Assembly (NCBI RefSeq): GCF_041378895.1
Contig: NZ_CP144212.1
Span: 1,473,501 to 1,537,500, forward strand
Source of the DNA: Dechloromonas sp. ZY10
GTDB lineage: Bacteria; Pseudomonadota; Gammaproteobacteria; Burkholderiales; Rhodocyclaceae
Length of the DNA stretch: 64,000 nt
Direction of reading: 5' to 3'
Part shown: positions 53,901 through 63,100 of the stretch, piece after piece
Layout of the letters: each line of letters starts with the position of its first letter
How positions within the stretch are numbered: position 1 is the first letter of the stretch
Notes under the pieces: model-generated
The model's database searches: none
What the model was told of the DNA's origin: nothing
Seen by the model: only the letters and a program-made list of their open reading frames with translations
Translations under genes and position numbers: made by a program

Positions 53901-54835
53901 TGGCCTCCTCACTCACCGGAGTTGTGCCGATGACCGATCCCGCTGGCGAAACCCTGCGCTGCCAGCAACTTCCTTGCGCTGCCGAGCGGCCGCCGGCGCT
54001 GCCTGCCGGCGCTTCGCTGGTGGTGGTGCACGGCCGTCAGCCGGGGCGCCGCTATGAACTGCGCAGCAATGAAATCCTGCTCGGCCGCGATGGCGGTGCC
54101 GATCTGGTGATCGAGGATCCCAAGGTCTCGCGGCGCCAGGCCTGGTTGCGCCAGCACGAAGGGATTTTCCGGCTGCACGATTGCGATTCGACCAATGGGA
54201 CTTGGCTGAACCATCAGCGGGTCGATGACCAGGGCGTGGTGTTGCAGCGCGAAGACCGGATCGTCGTCGGCGATACCGAACTCAAGTTCCTGCCGCATGA
54301 TGCCGCCGAACTCGATTATTTGCGCCGGCTCGAAGCGCTGGCCCATACCGACGCGATCACCCAGGTCTTCAACAAGGGCCATATCGGCGAACTGATGGAC
54401 AGCGAGTTTGCCCGCGCTCGCCGTCAGGAGCAGCCGTTCAGCTTGCTGGTCATCGACCTCGATCATTTCAAGCAGATCAACGACAACCACGGCCACGATG
54501 CCGGCGACCATGTATTGCTCGAAGCCGCGCAATTGCTCAAGCGCGAGGCCGGGGTCAGCGGCGGCATTCTGGGCCGCTTTGGTGGCGAGGAGTTTGTCGT
54601 CATCCTCAGTCCTTGCGACCAGGTGGCCGCCCTGGCCTGCGCTGAAAGCCTGCGTACTGCCGTGGCCGCCCGGCCCCTGGCTTACGAAGGCTTGAGCATC
54701 CCGCTTACCGCCAGCATCGGTGTGGCCACCGCCGACGCTGAGTGCCACAACGTCCGTGACCTTTTTCGTCGTGCCGACGCTGCGGTCTACCGCGCCAAGC
54801 GCGAGGGCCGTAACTGCGTCTGTTGCAGCAACTGA
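53897..54835 (+). CDS. FHA-domain diguanylate cyclase
   Basis: A 312-residue cytoplasmic protein: FHA domain at about 40-130 (GRDGGADLVIEDPKVSRRQA; DCDSTNGTWLN), which binds phosphothreonine peptides, and a GGDEF domain at about 145-310 with FGGEEFV. The RxxD inhibitory site five residues before GGEEF is absent. It makes cyclic di-GMP, here probably gated by a phosphorylated partner. The start is uncertain: 53897 overlaps the MocR stop, while ATG 53930 has CGGAG 9 nt upstream. Confidence 0.9.
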   Translation: MMASSLTGVVPMTDPAGETLRCQQLPCAAERPPALPAGASLVVVHGRQPGRRYELRSNEILLGRDGGADLVIEDPKVSRRQAWLRQHEGIFRLHDCDSTNGTWLNHQRVDDQGVVLQREDRIVVGDTELKFLPHDAAELDYLRRLEALAHTDAITQVFNKGHIGELMDSEFARARRQEQPFSLLVIDLDHFKQINDNHGHDAGDHVLLEAAQLLKREAGVSGGILGRFGGEEFVVILSPCDQVAALACAESLRTAVAARPLAYEGLSIPLTASIGVATADAECHNVRDLFRRADAAVYRAKREGRNCVCCSN

Positions 54836-54937
54836 GCAGGAACTGCCGGGGGCGCATGGCCAGTGGGTTGCTTGCCGCAAGCCGCATCGCGTTTTCCCGG
54901 TTCCGCTTCCGGGCAAGTGGCCCGGCTTGCGTAAGGC

Positions 54938-56959
54938 TCAGGACCGGGCTGGTAACGTACCCTGACTGGGCAGGTGCAGCGCAAAGATCACTTCGCCGGC
55001 TTCGCCACGGTTTTGTAGCTCGATTTCGCCGCCATGCAGACGGGCGATCCGGCGTGCGATGTAGAGGCCGAGGCCGGCTCCCGGGCGTTGCTGTGCCTGG
55101 CGGCCGCGGAAATATTTCAGGAACAGCCGTTCGGCTTCCTCGGGCGGAATTTCCAGTCCCCGATTGGCGACCAGGATTTCCAGCCCGCGTGCGGTGTTTT
55201 TGGCCGTGACGTGGACCGGTGCGTGTTCCGGCGAGTGGCGCAGGGCATTGCTGATCAGGTTGCGTACTGCGACCCGCAGCAGTGCCGGGTCGCAGATCAA
55301 TGCCGGAAGGGCTGCATCCTGTTCAAAGCTCAGCCGTTCGTCGGGCCATTCGTCGGCGATCGCCTGTAGTACTTCGCATCCTGTGCAGGGGCGGGGCTGG
55401 TAACCGGCGGATTCGGCATCGATCCGGTCGGCAGCGAGGTATTCGTCGACCAGCGAGAGCATGCGGGCTGTTGCAGTCCGCAGGTTATTGCAGCGGGCGA
55501 CGGTTTTTTCCCAGGGGGCTTCAGGGTTGCGTACCAGTTGCTGGGCGGTGGTGCTGATGATCGACAGCGGGGTGCGGAACTCATGCGAGATCATCGCGGC
55601 AAACTCCTTTTGTTCCTCGCGGACCCGCTGTTCATTTTCCAGCGCGGCGCGCAACCCGTTGGCCAGCAACTGGCGGCGCTGGATTTCCTGGCGCAGGTCG
55701 CTGGTTCGGTGCTTGACCTCCTGCTCGAGTTGCTCGTTGAATGCCGTCATTGCGGTCACGGCGCTTTGCTGTGCGGCAGCGAGTTCGCTGCGCAGGCTGT
55801 CATAGCGGAAATTCAGGCGCAGGCTCATCAGAACCAGGTGGATCATGGTTCCCACTGCCGCCGCGTTGAGTGTCCAGAGGTTGGTCGGCAGGATTGTCAG
55901 GTTGCGCAGGAAGGCGATGGTGACGCCGAGGTAGAAAATCCCGAAGGCGAACAGATAAAAGCGTGCCGGACGATGACCTTGCCACAGTAGCCAGAGTGCG
56001 AGCAGGGTGAAGAAAGGGATCGAGCCGAGGGCCAGGATTTGGCCGAGAATCACCCCGGCGGCGTAGTGGCCAGCGGCAATCGTTATCGCCGCTACGCCGC
56101 CAAGCAGTGCGTAGAGCAGTTGCAGGCGGCGGCAGAAAACCGGCCAGCGGGCAGGGAGTTCGAGCTGGAGCAGGGCGAAGCGCACGCCGATGATTGGCGA
56201 CAGCGCGATGGTGATCCCGAGCAAGGGATCGGACAGCCATGCCGGCATCAGGAATTGTTGTTGCGGCAGGCCGACCGTCAGGACTTCGATCCCGGCGTTG
56301 ATGATCACATAGAGCAGGTAGCAGCCGCTTTGCGCTTCGCGCGTCATGCGCCAGAAAAAGGCATGAAAAATGATCAGCAGCAGGCAAGCGCCGAAATACA
56401 GCCCGTGCCAGAGTTCTTCGCTCCGCGCCTCACGTTCGTAAGCGTCAGCTTGCCAAAAGACGATTTCGCTGTTGAGGGCGTTTTTTGAGCGGAGGCGGAT
56501 CAGCAGTTCGTGAACCTGGCCGGCATCCGGCGAAAAGTCGAAGAGTGGGGCACGGGTGGCGTGCGGCCAATGTTCTCGTCCGATGTTCTCGCCAGAACGC
56601 TGGACTTCCCAGTGGCCATCCGGACGCAGGAGATGAAGATCGACTTCGTCGAGCAGAGCGTTGGAAAAGGCGATCCGCCAATGGCTGGTGGCTGTTGGCG
56701 AATGCAGGCGCAAACGCAGCCAGAGATCGTCGTTACGGTAGCCGGCGCTGACCGCGCCGGGAAGCGCCTGCCAGCGCGTTGGATCGTTGAGCGCAGCCAG
56801 CGGAGGTTCGCGGCTGGTGCCGATCAGCCGGACGAGATGGCCTTGGGTGGCGATCCGTGCGCGTGCCGGGTCGAGTTCCAGCAGGGTTTGGGCAAAGCTG
56901 GGCGAAGCGGAGAAAAACAGCAGGGCAATCGACAGCCAGGAGAAAAAACGGCTTTTCAT
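54938..56959 (-). CDS. 7TM-DISM sensor histidine kinase
   Basis: A 673-residue membrane kinase. A signal peptide (about 1-23) is followed by a periplasmic 7TMR-DISMED2 beta-domain (about 30-165), seven transmembrane helices (about 180-375), a coiled coil (about 385-440), HisKA with the phospho-histidine in MISHEFRTPLSII, and HATPase with NLISNALRHSPEH and GAGLGLYIARRIARLHGG. The cognate regulator is divergent 91 nt away. The ligand is unknown; DISM domains of this kind are thought to bind carbohydrates. Confidence 0.9.
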   Translation of the reverse strand: MKSRFFSWLSIALLFFSASPSFAQTLLELDPARARIATQGHLVRLIGTSREPPLAALNDPTRWQALPGAVSAGYRNDDLWLRLRLHSPTATSHWRIAFSNALLDEVDLHLLRPDGHWEVQRSGENIGREHWPHATRAPLFDFSPDAGQVHELLIRLRSKNALNSEIVFWQADAYEREARSEELWHGLYFGACLLLIIFHAFFWRMTREAQSGCYLLYVIINAGIEVLTVGLPQQQFLMPAWLSDPLLGITIALSPIIGVRFALLQLELPARWPVFCRRLQLLYALLGGVAAITIAAGHYAAGVILGQILALGSIPFFTLLALWLLWQGHRPARFYLFAFGIFYLGVTIAFLRNLTILPTNLWTLNAAAVGTMIHLVLMSLRLNFRYDSLRSELAAAQQSAVTAMTAFNEQLEQEVKHRTSDLRQEIQRRQLLANGLRAALENEQRVREEQKEFAAMISHEFRTPLSIISTTAQQLVRNPEAPWEKTVARCNNLRTATARMLSLVDEYLAADRIDAESAGYQPRPCTGCEVLQAIADEWPDERLSFEQDAALPALICDPALLRVAVRNLISNALRHSPEHAPVHVTAKNTARGLEILVANRGLEIPPEEAERLFLKYFRGRQAQQRPGAGLGLYIARRIARLHGGEIELQNRGEAGEVIFALHLPSQGTLPARS

Positions 56960-57050
56960 CGTGTCGACGATAGCACGCAGCTGCCGGCGAATGCCTTTCG
57001 CTCAGAATTCCTCAGGCAGCTGGCTGGCTTGGCGCGGTATCCTTCGCCGC

Positions 57051-57734
57051 ATGAAGCGCCTCGTATTTCTCGAAGACGAAGACATCCTGCGGGAGGAAAT
57101 TGCCGATTTTCTCCGCGATCAGGGCTATCTGGTCGATGCGGTTGCCAGCATTGGCGAATTCAAGCTGTGCTACAACCCCGGTCGGCACCGTTTGGCACTG
57201 CTTGATCTCGGCTTGCCCGATGGCGATGGCCGGGAATTGATCCGCGAGTTGCGCGGCCGTGGGCACCGGGTTGGCATCGTCGTACTGACTGCGCGCGGCG
57301 GCATCCGCGACAAAGTTGCCGGGCTGGAGGAGGGCGCTGACTACTATTTGGCCAAAACCGTCGATCTCGACGAACTAGCCGCGACTCTGGCAGCCCTTGC
57401 CCGCCGTCTCGGTGAGCCAGAAAAGGGCGCCTGCTGGACGCTGGAACTGGGGGCCCGCCGTCTGATTCCTCCTGGTTACCAGCCCTTGTCGTTGTCGCAG
57501 CAGGATCTGACCGTGCTGCAGATTCTCATGCAGCGACCGGGAGTTGCCGTCAGCCGGCGGCAGATCATCGAGGCGCAGGGCGAGAATTATCTCGATTACG
57601 ACCAGCGCCGGCTGGATACCCAGATCAGCCGTCTGCGGCGCAAGACCGAGGAACTCTGCGGCCTGGCCTTGCCGTTGAACACCTTGCGTAATGCCGGCTA
57701 CTGTTTTTTTGCTGAAGCCGAAATCGTCGCTTGA
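57051..57734 (+). CDS. OmpR-family response regulator
   Basis: A 227-residue regulator: receiver domain about 1-115, with the acid pair in LEDEDILREE, the phospho-aspartate in LALLDLGLPDGDG and the lysine in LAKTVD; winged-helix domain about 130-225 (LSQQDLTVLQILMQRPG; DTQISRLRRKTEEL). It pairs with the divergent 7TM kinase. The ATG at 57051 is the family start; the upstream open frame is a shadow of the kinase gene. Confidence 0.92.
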   Translation: MKRLVFLEDEDILREEIADFLRDQGYLVDAVASIGEFKLCYNPGRHRLALLDLGLPDGDGRELIRELRGRGHRVGIVVLTARGGIRDKVAGLEEGADYYLAKTVDLDELAATLAALARRLGEPEKGACWTLELGARRLIPPGYQPLSLSQQDLTVLQILMQRPGVAVSRRQIIEAQGENYLDYDQRRLDTQISRLRRKTEELCGLALPLNTLRNAGYCFFAEAEIVA

Positions 57735-57863
57735 AGCCCGGATGGGGCGCTCAGAATTGCTCAGTTTTCCATCTGTCCCGGCTGGCTACAATTCGCATTG
57801 AATTTTTTTGACGTCCTTCAAGGACATTGGCCTGATCCCTGTTTTGCGTTGCGGAAATACAAA

Positions 57864-58355
57864 ATGAAGCTTAGTCGTATCCTTTTTCTGTTAGCCATGT
57901 TGTTTGGTGCCGGTTTGCTGTACGCAGCCAGTCCGGCCGCCAAGGTCAGTTCGCCGTCGAGTGGCGGGGAGTCTGCCGAAGTGGTCGCGGCACTTAATAA
58001 CTGGGCCCAGGCCTGGGCCCAGCGTGATCTTGATGGCTATTTGGCGGCTTATTCGCCGCAATTTACGCCGCGCGGACTGAGTCGCGAGGCGTGGGAAAAG
58101 CAGCGGCGGCAACGGGTCGGTCAGCGCAAGTCGATCCGCCTGAGCCTGAAGGACGTGAACATCCGCCAGATTGACGAAAATCGTGCCGAAGTGACCTTCA
58201 ACCAGGCCTACAAGTCCGGCAAATACCGTGACCGTGGCACCAAAGTCCTGGCATTGGCGCGGGTCGACGGCAAGTGGCTGATCGAGGCTGAGCAAGCGCA
58301 AAAGCATAAAAGCACCAGGCTTCCCGCAAAATTGCGGCGGGCCGGCAAGGCCTGA
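57864..58355 (+). CDS. Exported NTF2-like protein
   Basis: A 163-residue protein with a signal peptide (about 1-22, LSRILFLLAMLFGAGLLYA) and an NTF2/SnoaL-like domain (about 40-150: VVAALNNWAQAWAQRDLDGYLAAYSPQF; VTFNQAYKSGKYRDRGTKVL). The domain occurs at the C-terminus of some L,D-transpeptidases, but there is no catalytic partner here. Probably periplasmic binding protein. ATG at 57864 gives the clean signal peptide; a strong terminator follows the gene. Confidence 0.75.
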   Translation: MKLSRILFLLAMLFGAGLLYAASPAAKVSSPSSGGESAEVVAALNNWAQAWAQRDLDGYLAAYSPQFTPRGLSREAWEKQRRQRVGQRKSIRLSLKDVNIRQIDENRAEVTFNQAYKSGKYRDRGTKVLALARVDGKWLIEAEQAQKHKSTRLPAKLRRAGKA

Positions 58356-58410
58356 ACAATTTCCCTTTTTCCCCAAGGCGGCCTTGCCCCCCATGCGCCG
58401 CCTTGTTCCG

Positions 58411-58439
58411 CCGCCGGAGAGTTTTCCGGCGGTTTTTTT
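58411..58439 (+). terminator. Intrinsic terminator after the NTF2-like gene
   Basis: An 8-bp stem CCGCCGGA/TCCGGCGG (58411-58418 with 58425-58432), 6-nt loop, and seven T residues. Confidence 0.9.
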
Positions 58440-58459
58440 ATGTTTTCTGCCCAGAGCAG

Positions 58460-59098
58460 TCAATTCTCTTGGTCTGACTGAGCAGCGGGAGGATACTTTT
58501 TGCCGGACAGACAGGGCGCTTGCGTCAGCGTAATGAACCAGGCTGCCTGCTTCAGCAGGGGCGCTTCATCCGCTGCCAGCATGACCAGGCTGCAGGGCGC
58601 ACGCAGATGGCGAGCGGCGCGGGCATGGGCCACCGGGGTGCGTTTGTCGTCGGCAGCATGCAGTAACAGCAGGGGCTGGCCAAGGAAGCGCAGGGCTTCG
58701 CCGCCGGCTCGATCGATTTCGCCGCCGCAAGCGGCGATGGCCGTGACTTGCCGGTCGCGCTGGGTTGCCGTGCGGATAGCGGCCGGTGTTGTTGCATCGT
58801 AAGTGCAGAGCGCCAGGGGCAGGGCCTTCAGTTCGGATTGGCGAAGCAAGTGGGCGAGGGCCTGCAGCAGCCGTTCGCTGAGGCGAAAGATGTTGTTGCC
58901 GGCATCCGGGTAGCGGATTTCTTCCTCGTCGAGCAGCGCGCAATTGAGCAGCGCATGGCCTTGGCCGAGCAAAAATGCCTCCTGAGCTTGGTCGACCGTG
59001 ACAAAGCCGGTGTGGGCGAGCAAGAGCAGGTCACGGGGAGTTTCCGGCAGCGCCAGGCGGCCATGAATGTGCGGTCCAAGGTCGATTTCCTGCCACAT
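58460..59098 (-). CDS. Alpha/beta-hydrolase-like protein, nucleophile not evident
   Basis: A 212-residue protein of the dienelactone-hydrolase fold, judged from LLLLAHTGF, the middle ALLDEEE strand, AACGGEIDRAGGEAL and LLLLHAADDKRTPV. The G-x-S-x-G elbow is not seen; the corresponding stretch reads LALCTYDATTPAA, so the catalytic serine appears lost. It may be a non-catalytic or altered member. No signal peptide. It is alone, converging with the NTF2-like gene. Confidence 0.6.
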   Translation of the reverse strand: MWQEIDLGPHIHGRLALPETPRDLLLLAHTGFVTVDQAQEAFLLGQGHALLNCALLDEEEIRYPDAGNNIFRLSERLLQALAHLLRQSELKALPLALCTYDATTPAAIRTATQRDRQVTAIAACGGEIDRAGGEALRFLGQPLLLLHAADDKRTPVAHARAARHLRAPCSLVMLAADEAPLLKQAAWFITLTQAPCLSGKKYPPAAQSDQEN

Positions 59099-59246
59099 GT
59101 TCAGGCCCTCCGGGCGGCGTTTTCGCCGATGCTTGGTGGAATCCGCCGTAGACCGGAGGCGTAGTCAATGCCGTAGTGGCTGCCGGCTGGTGTACCAACC
59201 TGTCCGGCCGCCGTCTTTTGGCATTGCGGGCAGACGCCTGCCGGGG

Positions 59247-60392
59247 TCACAGCGCTGCAGGGCGTCCGGCGCCGACATCGCCGGCCAGGGTTTCGAGCGA
59301 GGCGACAACAACGCGCAGCTTGGCTTCGACCTCGTTGGGCTTGTCCCACAGTTCGTCGAGCCGGTGGCGCAGTTCCACCATCTCGCTGATCATCATGTTC
59401 TCGATGTCGGCACGGATGGCCATGTGCACGAAAGCGGCTTCAAAGTCGTCGATCAGGCCGATCATCATCTCGCGGCCCTGCTGCTGATGGGCTTGTTGCC
59501 GCTCGTAAAGATTGGCGACCGAGTCGCGGATTTCGCAGACCGCATAGCGGATTCCCTGCTGCTTGAGCAGGTTGTCGTGTTCCAGCAGCAGGCCGGCAAC
59601 GCGCGATTCGATGCCTTCGCACAGGGTAGCGATGTTGTCGCGGATACGGCCGCAGCGCTCGGGGTCTTCCGGCATGTTCTTGATCAGGATGGTGGTGTGT
59701 TCGAAATTGACCACCAGTTGTTCCTTGATTTCGAGGAGGCGGCCGAGAGTGCGCAGTTGCGCGATCTGTTCGCGGTCGCTGTCGAGAATCTCGGCCTGGT
59801 TGCTGCGGGTGGTATAGCTCTCGCCTTCCCAGACAAAGTGAATGATGCCGTCGAGTTCGTATTGTTGCAGTGCGCTCAGGGCTTGTTCGCCGACCGCCTG
59901 GATACTGCGGCAGGCAAAGCTCTTGGACATGAACTCCATGACCACGCCGAGCTCGCCCATGCTGCACATCGCGGTCATCGCGACATTCTGCGCATAGGCC
60001 ATCTGGGCCTTGGCTTCCTGTTTTTGCTGCAGCGATTTCTTGAACAGGCGCAGTTTGCTCAGCAGCGGGGCGCCGCCGGCCGGACGCAGCATGAAATCGT
60101 CGGCAACGAGGTCGGGATGGGCGGCTTCGCTTTCGTTGCAGAGCAGGAACTGGTAAACGTCGGAGGTATTGAAATCGTCGCGGATTTCGCGGTGCAGGCT
60201 CCAGGCATCGCAGCCCGGCAGTTGCGTGTCGAGCAGCAGGATGTCGGGCTGGCGCTCGTTGAGTGCGCTCAGGCAGTCGCTGCCGCTGGTGAATACGTTG
60301 AGTTCGAATTCCTGCTGCAGGCTTTCCTTGTGGCCGGCAATCCATGCTTGATCGGCGGTGGCAAGGAACAGAAAGGGCTTGAAACTATCCAT
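59247..60392 (-). CDS. Degenerate receiver-domain protein
   Basis: A 381-residue protein. Residues 1-125 look like a receiver domain: the phospho-acceptor D55 is kept (DILLLDTQLPG), but the N-terminal acidic pair that holds magnesium is missing (FLATADQA instead of VDDE). A long helical region follows (about 125-235, a coiled coil near LFKKSLQQKQEAKAQ), then a heme- or ligand-free-looking domain with ERCGRIRDNIATLCEGIESR and a C-terminal coiled coil. No output domain is recognised. The ATG at 60392 is chosen; the frame starts 8 codons earlier. It follows the GGDEF gene by 84 nt on the same strand. Confidence 0.65.
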   Translation of the reverse strand: MDSFKPFLFLATADQAWIAGHKESLQQEFELNVFTSGSDCLSALNERQPDILLLDTQLPGCDAWSLHREIRDDFNTSDVYQFLLCNESEAAHPDLVADDFMLRPAGGAPLLSKLRLFKKSLQQKQEAKAQMAYAQNVAMTAMCSMGELGVVMEFMSKSFACRSIQAVGEQALSALQQYELDGIIHFVWEGESYTTRSNQAEILDSDREQIAQLRTLGRLLEIKEQLVVNFEHTTILIKNMPEDPERCGRIRDNIATLCEGIESRVAGLLLEHDNLLKQQGIRYAVCEIRDSVANLYERQQAHQQQGREMMIGLIDDFEAAFVHMAIRADIENMMISEMVELRHRLDELWDKPNEVEAKLRVVVASLETLAGDVGAGRPAAL

Positions 60393-60476
60393 GGTTGCGC
60401 TCCGGTTGAACCACAAATTCTATGGCATAAGCCGGACCAGTGCAGCCAGAGAATGCGAAACGGGCGTTTGACGGGG

Positions 60477-61685
60477 TTAGCCAATCACCCGATTGCGGCC
60501 ACTCTGCTTGGCCCGATAGAGCGCCTCGTCGGCGGCGGTGAGCAGGTTTTCCAGGTCGGCACGATCGCTTTCCTGACCAAAACACGCGGCGACACCGAGG
60601 CTGACGGTGTAAGCCGGCAGTTCGGAGCTGCGTTGTTGCTCGATTTCGCGGCGAATCCGTTCGGCGACTTTTTTTGCTTCGCTCAGACCGGTTTCGGGCA
60701 GCAAGATTACGAATTCCTCACCGCCGAAGCGGGCCAGCACGTCGGGCAGGCGCAACTGTTCGCCGGCGCGCCGGGCAAAGTCCTTGATCACCAGATCGCC
60801 GATGTGGTGACCGTAGGTGTCGTTGACCTTCTTGAAAAAATCGATGTCCGAGGCAATGGCTGCCAGGGGCCGGCGGGCGCGTTGGCTGCGCGCCCATTCG
60901 ATATTGGCGCGGGTGAAGAAGGCGCGGCGGTTGAGGGCGCCGGTCATTGGGTCGCGGGTGGCGAGAAATTCGAGCTCGACGCGCAGCCGCTCGTTGGCGA
61001 GCAGGATGAAGCCGATTGACAGCCCGAGGACACCGAGCGAGAACATGGCCAGGTAGGCCTGCTGGATCAGGTTGTGATCGAAAGTATCGTCGCTTTGTGC
61101 GACGTTGGTCGGCAGGGTGGCGATCCGCCACAGTGCGACGATGACCCCGAGAACGAAGAAGCCGGCGAGAAAACGATTGCCGAAACCGGCCGGCCGGGCT
61201 TGCCAGGCGAGCAGCGCGCCAAACGAGAAAAGCCCGATGTGGGCCAGGCCCATGATCAGTAACCGGCCCTGGTAGTGTGACGAGCCGTAGGTTAGCCACA
61301 GGGTCAGGAACAGGACCGCACCGATGGCGTCGAGCGCCGGGCGCCAGGTCGGTGGCTGGCCGGCGTAGCGTTGCAGGCCGATGATCAGCAGCAATTGTCC
61401 GAACAGCAGTAGGGCGCTGGCGCCGACGATGCTGAGCAGGTCGGGCAGATGCCCGCGCATCGAGGCCAGGCCGGAAGCACAGCCGATCAGCACCACCGCC
61501 CGGGCCCAGTCGCGCAGGCCCTGGATGTCGTCGGGAAAACTCCGCGCCTGCACCCACAGCACGAAAGCGCAGAGGATGCCGAACAGGTTGGCGACGAGCA
61601 GGAAGGTGCGGGGGTCGATGAATTCCAAAAAAAGGCTCAGGAAAATGCTGGCTGGGAATTGTAAGTGGCTGGCGCTGTGGGGCAA
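60477..61685 (-). CDS. Membrane diguanylate cyclase
   Basis: A 402-residue protein with about six N-terminal transmembrane helices (about 25-225; for example TFLLVANLFGILCAFVLWVQ and YLAMFSLGVLGLSIGFILLA) and a GGDEF domain (about 235-400) with FGGEEFV. The RLPD motif five residues before it is the inhibitory RxxD site, so the enzyme should be product-controlled. It makes cyclic di-GMP at the inner membrane. No ATG is suitably placed; the TTG used and a TTG about 19 codons later are both possible. Confidence 0.88.
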   Translation of the reverse strand: MPHSASHLQFPASIFLSLFLEFIDPRTFLLVANLFGILCAFVLWVQARSFPDDIQGLRDWARAVVLIGCASGLASMRGHLPDLLSIVGASALLLFGQLLLIIGLQRYAGQPPTWRPALDAIGAVLFLTLWLTYGSSHYQGRLLIMGLAHIGLFSFGALLAWQARPAGFGNRFLAGFFVLGVIVALWRIATLPTNVAQSDDTFDHNLIQQAYLAMFSLGVLGLSIGFILLANERLRVELEFLATRDPMTGALNRRAFFTRANIEWARSQRARRPLAAIASDIDFFKKVNDTYGHHIGDLVIKDFARRAGEQLRLPDVLARFGGEEFVILLPETGLSEAKKVAERIRREIEQQRSSELPAYTVSLGVAACFGQESDRADLENLLTAADEALYRAKQSGRNRVIG

Positions 61686-61726
61686 GCAAAATCTTGCGCT
61701 CTTTGTTGCTTCCTTTGCGACGCGAC

Positions 61727-63094
61727 TTAAGCCAGGCTGGCGGCGAGCGCGGCCTCAATCGCTCGGCCAAGATGTGCGATCCCGGCATCGTCGATGATGT
61801 AAGGCGGCATCAGATAGACCGTATTGCCGATCGGCCGCAACAGGGCTTCGTGGTCGAGCGCGGCACGGTAGAAGCGGCGCGAGAAGTGCGGATCGTCGGT
61901 GAGCACGTCGAAGGCGGCGATCATCCCGCGCTGGCGCAAGTGGCGCACGCGCGGATGAGCGGCCAGTGGTGCCAGCATGGCGGCGATTTTTTGCGCTTTC
62001 TGCCGGTTGACCGTGAGAATGTCGTCTTCCCGGAAAATATCGAGCGTTGCCAGCGCCGCGCGGCAGGCCAGCGGGTTGCCGGTGTAGCTGTGCGAGTGGA
62101 GGAAGGCTCGGGCGACCGAGTCGTCGAGGAAGGCGGCGTAGATTTCGTCGCGGCAGAGGACGATGGACAAGGGCAGGTAGCCGCCGGAAATCCCCTTGGA
62201 CAGGCAGAGCAGGTCGGGGCGGATCGGCCGGCCGTCGATCTCGGCCTGTTCGTGCGCGAAGAAGGTGCCGGTGCGGCCGCAGCCGACGGCGATTTCGTCG
62301 CAGATCAGGTGTACTTCGTGCTGGTCGCACAGCTGGCGGGCCAGACGTAAATATTCCGGGTCGTACATCGCCATGCCGGCGGCGCCCTGGACCAGCGGTT
62401 CGACGATCAGTGCCGCCGTGCGCGGGCCATGCTCGTCCAGCCAGGCGGCGAGCGCGGCGGCGGCGCGGCGGGCCACATCCGCCGGAGTTTCGCCGGGCTC
62501 GGCCAGGCGCTGGTCGGGCGCGGGCAGCACGTGCGCGGCGCTGCGCACCAGCGGTGCGTAGGCGTCCTTGAAAATTGCGACATCGGTGACGGCCAGCGCG
62601 CCGACGGTTTCGCCGTGGTAGCTGCCGGCCAGGCAGAGAAACTCGGACTTCTCCGGGCGGCCCCGGTTGCGCCAGTAGTGGAAGCTCATCTTCAGCGCGA
62701 TTTCGGTCGCCGAAGCGCCGTCGGAGGCGTAGAAGGCGTGGCCGAGCGTGCCGCCGGTCAGCGCCGACAAGCGCTCCGAGAGTTCGACCACCGGCTGGTG
62801 GGTGAAGCCGGCGAGCATCACGTGCTCAAGGCTTTCCAGCTGCGCCTTGAGCGCGGCGTTGATGCGCGGATTGGCGTGGCCGAAGAGGTTGGTCCACCAC
62901 GAGCTGATGCCGTCGAGAAAACGTCCGCCGTCAAAGTCATACAGCCAGACGCCTGCGCCGCGTGCCACCGGGACCAGTGGCAGGTGCTGCGGCTGGTGCG
63001 GATTGGCGTGGTGCTGCATCTGGGTGCACGGATGCCAGACCGCAGCCTGGCTGCGGGCCAGCCACTCGACGTTGGCGGAAGACGGGGACGACAT
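61727..63094 (-). CDS. bioA: Adenosylmethionine-8-amino-7-oxononanoate aminotransferase
   Basis: PLP enzyme of biotin synthesis that converts KAPA to DAPA with S-adenosylmethionine as amino donor. The 455-residue protein has the start segment VWHPCTQM, SWWTNLFGHANPRI, the SDGASATEIALKMSFHYW cofactor region, CDEIAVGCGRTGTFFAHE with the aspartate, and the lysine in CLSKGISGGYLPLS. Other bio genes are not in the window. It starts 6 nt after the DUF2863 gene on the same strand and is probably cotranscribed. Confidence 0.96.
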   Translation of the reverse strand: MSSPSSANVEWLARSQAAVWHPCTQMQHHANPHQPQHLPLVPVARGAGVWLYDFDGGRFLDGISSWWTNLFGHANPRINAALKAQLESLEHVMLAGFTHQPVVELSERLSALTGGTLGHAFYASDGASATEIALKMSFHYWRNRGRPEKSEFLCLAGSYHGETVGALAVTDVAIFKDAYAPLVRSAAHVLPAPDQRLAEPGETPADVARRAAAALAAWLDEHGPRTAALIVEPLVQGAAGMAMYDPEYLRLARQLCDQHEVHLICDEIAVGCGRTGTFFAHEQAEIDGRPIRPDLLCLSKGISGGYLPLSIVLCRDEIYAAFLDDSVARAFLHSHSYTGNPLACRAALATLDIFREDDILTVNRQKAQKIAAMLAPLAAHPRVRHLRQRGMIAAFDVLTDDPHFSRRFYRAALDHEALLRPIGNTVYLMPPYIIDDAGIAHLGRAIEAALAASLA

Positions 63095-63100
63095 CGGAGC

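Noticed and set aside
59067..61019. 650-codon plus-strand frame opposite the receiver and GGDEF genes
   Set aside because: Shadow frame; the two minus-strand genes have recognisable domains.
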